DNA of 8,273 nucleotides from Clostridium sp. (GTDB lineage: Bacteria; Bacillota; Clostridia; Acetivibrionales; Acetivibrionaceae): the NCBI GenBank assembly GCA_012841175.1, contig DUVG01000046.1, positions 1-8,273 on the forward strand, in the 5' to 3' direction. Position 1 is the stretch's first letter, and every line of letters starts with the position of its first letter. Below, one piece after another: positions 1-4,905 of the stretch. The position numbers were made by a program, and so were the translations under genes. Below the pieces are notes generated by a model. It saw only the letters and a list, made by a program, of their open reading frames with translations, was not told where the DNA came from and did no database searches.

Positions 1-109
1 GCCAGAACCCCCTATAGCATGTCCTAAATGTGGCAAGAAGATGAAAAAGGGGTCCTCAACATGTATTTATTGTGGGAGCAATATTCCAGCTAATGTTTTT
101 TCACGATAA
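1..109 (+). CDS. C-terminal end of a zinc-ribbon protein (partial, 5' end outside window)
   Basis: The frame starting at position 2 is open to a TAA at 107-109 and gives 35 residues. It contains two Cys pairs, CPKCG and CIYCG, separated by 14 residues between the pairs (KKMKKGSSTC-type spacing), which is a compact zinc ribbon as found at the ends of many small Firmicute proteins. A Pro-rich stretch (PEPP) precedes it and the protein ends NVFSR. The ribbon would bind one zinc through four Cys; the function of the rest of the protein cannot be known from this end. The stop codon overlaps the first bases of the terminator at 108-138, so the gene is the last of its transcript and is not part of the ATPase operon. 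Confidence 0.75.
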   Translation, partial: PEPPIACPKCGKKMKKGSSTCIYCGSNIPANVFSR

Positions 110-138
110 AAAAGCAGGCTATGAAAGTCTGCTTTTTT
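108..138 (+). terminator. Intrinsic terminator of the upstream zinc-ribbon gene
   Basis: A perfect 10-bp inverted repeat, AAAAAAGCAG (108-117) and CTGCTTTTTT (129-138), encloses an 11-nt loop. The 3' arm ends in six T residues, and the stem begins at the stop codon of the upstream gene. The A-tract on the 5' side means it could also work on the opposite strand, but no gene converges on it here. Confidence 0.85.
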
Positions 139-242
139 AGTGGAAACAATCCAATTCTTAAACAATATAACTATAAAAATTAAAAGCAAAAGAAGAAATG
201 TAGTTAACTTAAAAATTAGTTACATTTTTTAACAGCATGAGT

Positions 243-271
243 TTGACAAAAGAAATGTTTATATGTATAAT
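243..271 (+). promoter_or_regulatory. Consensus sigma-A promoter of the ATPase operon
   Basis: TTGACA at 243-248 and TATAAT at 266-271 are separated by exactly 17 bp, so both hexamers and the spacer match the housekeeping consensus. Transcription should begin around 277-279. A promoter this strong would normally need restraint, which fits the palindromes that lie over and just downstream of the start site. Confidence 0.85.
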
Positions 272-274
272 GTT

Positions 275-288
275 CTTGTGTCAACAAG
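275..288. promoter_or_regulatory. Small palindrome over the expected transcription start
   Basis: CTTGT (275-279) and ACAAG (284-288) form a perfect 5-bp inverted repeat around GTCA. It begins 4 bp after the -10 box and covers the predicted start site, a classic repressor position. Its sequence differs from the three larger palindromes downstream. It is short enough to be chance. Confidence 0.3.
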
Positions 289-336
289 TCGGTGCTAGAA
301 ATGTTCTGATGAGTTGTCTATTTTTATGTCCATATA

Positions 337-420
337 GTTGGTAAACCAACCAAACAATATGCCTATATTATTGGTAAACCAACCAATAATATACCCATTT
401 AGTTGGCAAACCAACTAAAT
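337..420. repeat. Three phased palindromes (putative operators), core TTGG-YAAA-CCAA
   Basis: Three copies share the core TTGG, four bases (TAAA, TAAA, CAAA), CCAA. Copy 1 is GTTGG/CCAAC at 337-350. Copy 2 has its core at 371-382 and longer arms ATTATTGGT (367-375) and ACCAATAAT (382-390). Copy 3 is a perfect 24-bp palindrome with 10-bp arms, ATTTAGTTGG (397-406) and CCAACTAAAT (411-420). Their centres are 33 and 32 bp apart, about three helical turns, so proteins bound to them would sit on one face of the DNA. Copies 1 and 2 continue with a further CCAA, which gives an alternative pairing. The sites lie downstream of the consensus promoter. They fit dimers of a MarR- or TetR-type regulator acting as a roadblock, or possibly RNA hairpins in the leader; no U-tract follows, so they are not terminators. 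Confidence 0.7.
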
Positions 421-433
421 GAAAGGTGGGATT

Positions 434-487
434 ATGGGGATTATCACTTGGTTCTTTAATTTATCATGGGATAAAAGGAAGCTTTGA
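434..487 (+). CDS. Possible 17-residue leader peptide ahead of atpB
   Basis: An ATG at 434 follows an AAAGGTGG ribosome binding site (422-429) with a 4-nt gap and opens a frame reading MGIITWFFNLSWDKRKL, ending at TGA 485-487. The peptide has an aromatic, hydrophobic front and a basic tail, as in a membrane-touching micropeptide. Its stop overlaps an in-frame TTG of the atpB frame (TTGA, 484-487), and the third palindrome ends 1 bp before its ribosome binding site. It might be a real small protein, a translational coupling device for atpB, or chance. I recognise no family. Confidence 0.35.
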   Translation: MGIITWFFNLSWDKRKL

Positions 488-493
488 AGAGAA

Positions 494-510
494 AGGGGGT
501 ACTTCAGATT
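494..510 (+). promoter_or_regulatory. Ribosome binding site and ATT start of atpB
   Basis: AGGGGG (494-499), 8 nt, then ATT (508-510) in the atpB frame. The same spacing and hexamer recur before atpE and before the yczE-marR fusion gene, which is why I prefer this start to TTG at 484. Confidence 0.55.
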
Positions 511-1347
511 AAAAACAAAAAGATAAAAGTTATTATTGGATGGCTATGTATTATATTAGCCTTGTTTGTAGGAGTTTTATTTACAAACAACCAAGCTGAA
601 AAGCATGAAACAGTTAAAGAAATGATGCGAGATGCCGTACTTCACGATGTAAACAAGATAAGTGTTTTTGGAATAATAGACGTTAATCCAGGACTTATTT
701 CAGCAGTTGTTGTTACCATAACTATGTTGACTGCAGCATTACTTATCCGGCTGCTTGTCATCCCTAAATTTAAATATATCCCAGGTAAGTTTCAATTGCT
801 GTTGGAAGAGATGGTTGGTTTATTTGATAGATTTGCCAAAACAAACAGTCCGCATGATAATAGGTTTTTGGGAGCCTATATTTTTGGTGCTGGTATGTAT
901 ATATTTTTTGGAACCCTATTTGAACTGTTTGGTTTTCAAGGTGTTACTACAACAGGACACTCTATTACTCTTCCAGCACCTCTGTCAGATATAAATGGAG
1001 CAATTGCATTAGGCTGCCTATCATATCTTGTGGTGTTGTCTAGAGGCATATTGGCAAATGGTCTTAGAGGGTTGGTAACTGCATTGAAGGACTTCTCCAT
1101 GCCTCTATCTATGAGCTTTCGACTATTTGGGTCAATGCTCAGTGGCGTGTTGGTAACTGAACTAATTTACTATTATTTAAGGCTTAGTTTTGTTTTACCA
1201 GTTGTGGTAGGCATATTATTTACTTTACTGCATGCTGTAATTCAAACATATGTTTTAGTTATGCTTACGGCGTCTTCTTATGGAGAGGTATCTAAACCAC
1301 AAAAAAAAGAAATATACAGGCACGAGCCTGCTGTTAGGGGGTTATAA
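508..1347 (+). CDS. atpB: F-type ATPase subunit a (Fo, membrane stator), apparent ATT start
   Basis: Subunit a forms the ion half-channels against the c-ring. The protein has about five to six hydrophobic segments. The essential arginine is present in SFRLFGSML (R205 counted from the ATT start, codon at 1120-1122), and the conserved Gln of the last helix is in HAVIQTYVLVML (Q246). The usual Asn of RLFGNM is Ser here. The start is uncertain. ATT at 508 lies 8 nt after AGGGGG (494-499) and gives a 279-residue protein beginning KNKKIKVIIGW, a basic N-tail before the first helix. The alternative TTG at 484 gives 287 residues, has AAAGGAAG only 2 nt upstream, and overlaps the stop of the putative leader peptide. 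It is the first Fo gene of the operon; the stop lies 2 nt before the proposed atpE start. Family assignment is firm, the start is inferred. Confidence 0.92.
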   Translation: MKNKKIKVIIGWLCIILALFVGVLFTNNQAEKHETVKEMMRDAVLHDVNKISVFGIIDVNPGLISAVVVTITMLTAALLIRLLVIPKFKYIPGKFQLLLEEMVGLFDRFAKTNSPHDNRFLGAYIFGAGMYIFFGTLFELFGFQGVTTTGHSITLPAPLSDINGAIALGCLSYLVVLSRGILANGLRGLVTALKDFSMPLSMSFRLFGSMLSGVLVTELIYYYLRLSFVLPVVVGILFTLLHAVIQTYVLVMLTASSYGEVSKPQKKEIYRHEPAVRGL

Positions 1348-1352
1348 CAATT
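1336..1352 (+). promoter_or_regulatory. Ribosome binding site and ATT start of atpE
   Basis: AGGGGG (1336-1341), an 8-nt spacer and ATT (1350-1352). The Shine-Dalgarno hexamer lies inside the last codons of atpB, 2 nt separate the atpB stop from the ATT, and translation then runs straight into a KK-plus-hydrophobic signal sequence. This is the clearest of the ATT starts because no acceptable alternative exists in this frame. Confidence 0.65.
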
Positions 1353-1700
1353 AAAAAATCAAATTTTTTAACAATAGTTTTATTCTGTTTTTTGGCGTTA
1401 TTTATTATTTCGGCTTCTACTTTTGCATATGCTGCTCCTGCTGAAGGAGAAGGTGTAGCCAAGCAAGTAATGGATTCTACAAGTGCTAAAGCAATTTCTG
1501 CAGCTGTTACTATAGGTCTTGGTGCTGCGGCGGCTGCCATTGCTATGGGGATTGCAATTGGAAAATCATCAGAAAGTATTGCCCGTCAGCCTGAGGCAAA
1601 AGATAGCATTAGAACTAGTTTGCTTTTAGGGCTTGTATTTATAGAAACGGCTGTTATTTATGCTTTAGTTGTTGCTATCATGATTATATTTGTATTGTAG
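1350..1700 (+). CDS. atpE: F-type ATPase subunit c (rotor ring), with signal-peptide-like N-terminus and apparent ATT start
   Basis: Subunit c is the hairpin proteolipid of the ion-driven ring. From ATT 1350 it is 116 residues. Residues 2-28 look like a signal peptide: KK, a hydrophobic stretch, then a possible cleavage site at AYA-AP; cleavage would leave about 88 residues, the usual size. The mature part has helix 1 with GLGAAAAAIAMGIAIGK (56-72), the polar loop RQP (79-81), and helix 2 with the ion-binding carboxylate E99 in FIETAVIY, followed by T100 and Y104. Where Na+-binding rings have a helix-1 Gln this one has M66, and the helix-1 glycine motif is largely alanine. The ATT start lies 8 nt after AGGGGG (1336-1341). 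The only common alternative, TTG at 1392, has no ribosome binding site and would cut the hydrophobic leader in half. Confidence 0.92.
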   Translation: MKKSNFLTIVLFCFLALFIISASTFAYAAPAEGEGVAKQVMDSTSAKAISAAVTIGLGAAAAAIAMGIAIGKSSESIARQPEAKDSIRTSLLLGLVFIETAVIYALVVAIMIIFVL

Positions 1701-1713
1701 GGGGTGACATAAA

Positions 1714-2193
1714 ATGAATATCCCTTTGAACATAGACTGGCAGCAAATACTTTTACACCTGCTAAACTTTTCAATATTAACTTTTGGATTGTATTTGTTG
1801 CTGTATAACCCCATTAAAAACTTTATGGAAGAAAGAACGGGGTATTATAACAAGTTGGATAACGAAGCACTAGAGAAATTAACACAAGCCGAAGATTTGA
1901 AAATATCCTATGAGGAACGTTTAGGAGATATGGAAAAAGAGATAGAAGGAAGAAAGGCACATGCTGCTAAGGAAGCAAAGGAAGCAGCTGACAAATTATT
2001 AAAAAATGCTAAAGAACAGGCTAGAAAACTACTTTCAGATGCTAAAGAGTCTGCACAGCAAGAACGTATAAAAATTTTAGAAGATGCACAGCAAGAGATA
2101 ACTCATATAGCAATCTCCGCTACAGAAAAATTACTTACACAGTCATCGTCAGAGGCACTTGACCAATTTTTAGATGTTGTAAAAAAGGAGTGA
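1714..2193 (+). CDS. atpF: F-type ATPase subunit b (peripheral stalk)
   Basis: Subunit b anchors the stator stalk and links Fo to the top of F1. This 159-residue protein has one N-terminal membrane helix (about residues 10-31, LLHLLNFSILTFGLYLLLY), the typical PI-x-x-F-M-E-E-R turn at the membrane surface, and then a long charged Ala/Lys/Glu-rich coiled coil to about residue 140, as in ordinary bacterial b subunits. ATG at 1714 follows GTAGGGGGTG by a normal gap, 13 nt after atpE. Only one b gene is present, so a homodimer is expected. In most enzymes the C-terminus of b binds the C-terminal domain of delta; here that domain is fused to alpha, encoded by the next gene, which starts 1 nt after the atpF stop. 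Confidence 0.95.
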   Translation: MNIPLNIDWQQILLHLLNFSILTFGLYLLLYNPIKNFMEERTGYYNKLDNEALEKLTQAEDLKISYEERLGDMEKEIEGRKAHAAKEAKEAADKLLKNAKEQARKLLSDAKESAQQERIKILEDAQQEITHIAISATEKLLTQSSSEALDQFLDVVKKE

Positions 2194-2197
2194 AATT
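2185..2197 (+). promoter_or_regulatory. Ribosome binding site and likely ATT start of the delta-alpha gene
   Basis: AAGGAG (2185-2190) is followed by TGA of atpF and ATT (2195-2197), in frame with the fusion protein. The overlapping TTG at 2196 is in another frame and closes at once at TAG. Starting here adds EIDNKDIR before the delta-like strand VEAILYSA. Confidence 0.5.
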
Positions 2198-3991
2198 GAG
2201 ATAGATAACAAAGATATAAGGGTGGAGGCGATTTTATACAGCGCCGAGATTCCAAGTAATACGCAAAGACAACAACTGATTAGTTTTTTAAAGAAAAAAT
2301 ATAATAGTGATGTTATACTAACGTGGAAAGAAGATAAGGAGTTATCAAATGGTTTTCGTCTGGAAGTTGGAAAAACAGTTGATGACAGCCTTTCTGGCAA
2401 TTGGGAATTAGATGCTGTGTATGACTGGAGCTTAGAAGGAAGATTACAGCAGCTTAAAGAGGAAATAACCCAACTTTCAGTTGGAAGTGGCGATATTATT
2501 CCTTTAATGAGAGAAACAATAAATAATTGGGTACCCAAAGCATTAGAGCAGGAAGTGGGAACGGTATTGTCGGTGAGTGATGGTATTGCTACCATAAGTG
2601 GTCTTAGGAATGTCACTTATCGTGAGATTGTGATTTTTTCCTCCGGTGTCCGAGGAATGGTTGTGGAACTGAAACAGGATGTAATTGACTGTATCCTATT
2701 TGATGAGGACCAGAGCGTGGTTGAGGGCGATGAGGTAAGAAGAACTGGAAGAACTGCAGGAATGCCAGTGGGAGATGAATTTAAGGGGCGCGTAATTGAT
2801 GCTCTGGGTAACCCTATTGATGGGATGGGAACAATTAAAGAGGATGGTTATCTCCCAATTGAGTCCCCAGCACCTAGTATTATTGAACGCCAGCCTGTTA
2901 GTAAGCCCTTAGAAACGGGGATTTTGGCAATTGATTCTTTATTTCCTATTGGCCATGGACAGCGTGAACTTATTATAGGTGACCGGCAGACGGGGAAGAC
3001 CACAATTGCGCTAGATACTATACTCAATCAAAAGGGCAAAAATGTAATTTGCATTTATGTGGCGATTGGTCAAAAGGCAAGCACCGTCGTACAGACGGTA
3101 GATATCCTTCGCCAACATGGTGCAATGGAATATTCAATTGTGGTTAATGCATCTGCGAGTGTTCCAGCACCCCTTCAGTATATTGCTCCCTATGCGGGTT
3201 GTACCCTAGGTGAATACTTTATGAATAAAGGTCAGCGTGTACTGATTGTTTATGATGATTTAACCAAACATGCTACTTCATACCGTTCTTTAAGTCTTTT
3301 GCTGGAGCGTTCTCCAGGGCGAGAAGCTTATCCCGGTGATGTTTTTTATCTTCATTCTCGATTATTAGAGCGTTCGGCACAACTTTCCGACGAAAAAGGA
3401 GGAGGCAGCATGACTGCACTTCCCATAGTGGAGACCCAGTCAGGTGATGTTTCAGCTTATATACCAACAAATGTTATTTCTATTACAGACGGACAAATAT
3501 TTTTGGAAAGGGATTTGTTTTTTTCCGGTCAGCGTCCGGCTGTAAACATTGGGCTATCCGTTTCACGTGTAGGAGGCGATGCTCAGATAGAAGCAATGAA
3601 ATCGGCTGTAGGAACTCTCCGCTTAGAGTTAGCACAGTACCAGGAGATGGAGATATTTATGCAGTTTGCCAGTGAGTTAGATGATGTTACAAGACAGCAG
3701 CTAGACTACGGGCATAGTCTTATGCAAGTGTTGCGACAGGAAAAACACCAGCCGATGAAACAGTATGAGCAGATTATTATCTTAGTGGTAGCACTAAACC
3801 GTGTAATGCAGGATATTCCTCCCGAGAAAATTGGGGAGTTTAAGGATGGGTTCCTAAGTTATATTGAAAAACAGGCACCTTATATAATCAGGAAAATTCA
3901 AACTGGAAAATTAGACGAGGAAATAAAAGAAGAAATTGAGAGATTTGCACGAGAATATTCAAGTGAGGTTTATGATGGCGGTGATGAATAA
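2195..3991 (+). CDS. atpA: Fusion of delta-subunit C-terminal domain to F1 alpha subunit, apparent ATT start
   Basis: The C-terminal 505 residues or so are a normal alpha subunit: EVGTVLSVSDGIA, Walker A GDRQTGKT (262-269 from ATT), YDDLTKHA, PGREAYPGD, and the arginine finger in SVSRVGG (R458). It binds the non-catalytic nucleotide and completes the catalytic sites with beta. Ahead of it are about 93 extra residues. They read VEAILYSAEIPS, then GFRLEVGKTV, then DWSLEGRLQQLKEEI, which matches the delta/OSCP C-terminal pattern (strand, PLS turn, G-x-x-V-x-V-G, D-x-S-V-x-x-x-L-x-x-L) with about 12 residues inserted. No other atpH is present and the delta N-terminal domain is missing. ATT at 2195 lies 4 nt after AAGGAG (2185-2190) and 1 nt after the atpF stop. 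GTG at 2222 (589 residues) has a poor ribosome binding site; ATT at 2231 would lose a delta strand. Alpha identity is firm, the delta match is strong by eye, the start is inferred. Confidence 0.93.
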   Translation: MEIDNKDIRVEAILYSAEIPSNTQRQQLISFLKKKYNSDVILTWKEDKELSNGFRLEVGKTVDDSLSGNWELDAVYDWSLEGRLQQLKEEITQLSVGSGDIIPLMRETINNWVPKALEQEVGTVLSVSDGIATISGLRNVTYREIVIFSSGVRGMVVELKQDVIDCILFDEDQSVVEGDEVRRTGRTAGMPVGDEFKGRVIDALGNPIDGMGTIKEDGYLPIESPAPSIIERQPVSKPLETGILAIDSLFPIGHGQRELIIGDRQTGKTTIALDTILNQKGKNVICIYVAIGQKASTVVQTVDILRQHGAMEYSIVVNASASVPAPLQYIAPYAGCTLGEYFMNKGQRVLIVYDDLTKHATSYRSLSLLLERSPGREAYPGDVFYLHSRLLERSAQLSDEKGGGSMTALPIVETQSGDVSAYIPTNVISITDGQIFLERDLFFSGQRPAVNIGLSVSRVGGDAQIEAMKSAVGTLRLELAQYQEMEIFMQFASELDDVTRQQLDYGHSLMQVLRQEKHQPMKQYEQIIILVVALNRVMQDIPPEKIGEFKDGFLSYIEKQAPYIIRKIQTGKLDEEIKEEIERFAREYSSEVYDGGDE

Positions 3992-4903
3992 ATGAAAAAT
4001 GCTAAAGAAATTAAAAGTCGGATTAGGAGTATCCATGACACAAGGAAAATTACAAACGCCATGTATATGATTGCTTCAGCCAAAATGAAAAGAGTAAAAA
4101 AACAATTAGACCTTACAAGACCGTATTTTGATGCACTGCACAGTGAAGTTAAAGATATATTTCAAACAGTGGAGGATATGGAAAGTAGATACTTTCACCC
4201 CGCAGACAGAAGAGAAGTCTTTGATGAGACTTATGGTGTTTTAGTAATTACTGCAGACAAGGGATTAGCTGGTTCATATAACAAAAGTATAATAAAAGAA
4301 ACGGAAAAGCTTATATCTGAGCATCCAGACGTAAAACTCTTTGTTGTTGGAGAATATGGAAGACGATTTTTTCTACGCCAGCAAGCAAATGTTGTAAAAA
4401 ATTTTTTATATACGGCACAAAATCCAACAATGGACAGAGCAAGAGATATTAGTGCTATGCTTTTGGACTTGTTTAATAAAGGAGAGCTGGACAAAATTTT
4501 TGTGATTTATACTGACCTAGAAGATAGCCTGACTACAAAAGTAATGTCCACCTGCCTTTTGCCCATTTGTCCAAGTCGGCTTATATCTTTTACAAAGAAC
4601 AATATTGAGGAAGAAGTGTCTACAACTTTTGAATTTTACCCTTCAATTGAGGAAGTTTTAAACAATGTAGTAAAAAACTTGTTTTCTGGTTTTATCTATA
4701 GTGCTCTGGTTAGTAGTTTTTGCAGTGAACAAAGTGCTCGCATGACAGCGATGAACTTGGCAAATAAAAATGCAGAAAAGATTCTTGAGTCTCTTACTCT
4801 TCAATATAACCAAATGCGCCAGGCAGCTATTACACAAGAGGTAATGGAAGTGATATCTGGTGCAAAAGCACAGAAAAGAAAGGGTAAAAAGGAGGTGTTA
4901 TAG
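3992..4903 (+). CDS. atpG: F-type ATPase subunit gamma (central rotor shaft)
   Basis: Gamma is the coiled-coil shaft that turns inside the alpha-beta ring. The 303-residue protein has the family N-terminal helix (IKSRIRSIHDTRKITNAMYM, residues about 7-26, followed by IASAKMKR), a middle Rossmann-like domain starting with YGVLVITADKGLAGSYN, and the C-terminal helix with SARMTAMNLANKNA and YNQMRQAAITQEVMEVISGA, after which a basic tail KAQKRKGKKEVL runs on past the usual end. Length is slightly above the usual 285-290 because of this tail. ATG directly abuts the TAA of the delta-alpha gene, so translation is probably coupled. The tail's AAAAGGAGGTG bases double as the ribosome binding site of atpD. 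Confidence 0.96.
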   Translation: MKNAKEIKSRIRSIHDTRKITNAMYMIASAKMKRVKKQLDLTRPYFDALHSEVKDIFQTVEDMESRYFHPADRREVFDETYGVLVITADKGLAGSYNKSIIKETEKLISEHPDVKLFVVGEYGRRFFLRQQANVVKNFLYTAQNPTMDRARDISAMLLDLFNKGELDKIFVIYTDLEDSLTTKVMSTCLLPICPSRLISFTKNNIEEEVSTTFEFYPSIEEVLNNVVKNLFSGFIYSALVSSFCSEQSARMTAMNLANKNAEKILESLTLQYNQMRQAAITQEVMEVISGAKAQKRKGKKEVL

Positions 4904-4905
4904 CG

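Larger units (their letters stand above)
139..433. other. Non-coding leader region upstream of the ATPase operon
   Basis: I find no supportable protein-coding gene in this stretch. It holds an AT-rich segment (139-240) with an imperfect pair of TAGTTA-containing repeats (201-225), a consensus promoter at 243-271, a small palindrome over the expected transcription start (275-288), and three related palindromes (337-420). If transcription starts near 278, the untranslated leader would be about 155 nt to the leader peptide ATG, or about 230 nt to atpB. No riboswitch class that I recognise is visible. Confidence 0.6.

Noticed and set aside
201..233. Repeated TAGTTA motifs and a loose GTTAA/TTAAC pairing upstream of the promoter.
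   Set aside because: Imperfect and AT-rich; expected by chance in this composition.
292..318. GAAA and CTGATGAG close together in the leader, resembling hammerhead ribozyme core pieces.
   Set aside because: The 4 nt between them cannot hold the required stems in any permuted form, and no partner GAAA with a plausible stem II follows at the right distance.
1334..1540. Antisense ORF rich in Ala opposite atpE, and other opposite-strand ORFs across the ATPase genes (for example 2170-2616, 4231-4494, 4830-5156).
   Set aside because: They are shadows of strongly conserved coding frames on the + strand, lack ribosome binding sites and resemble no protein family.
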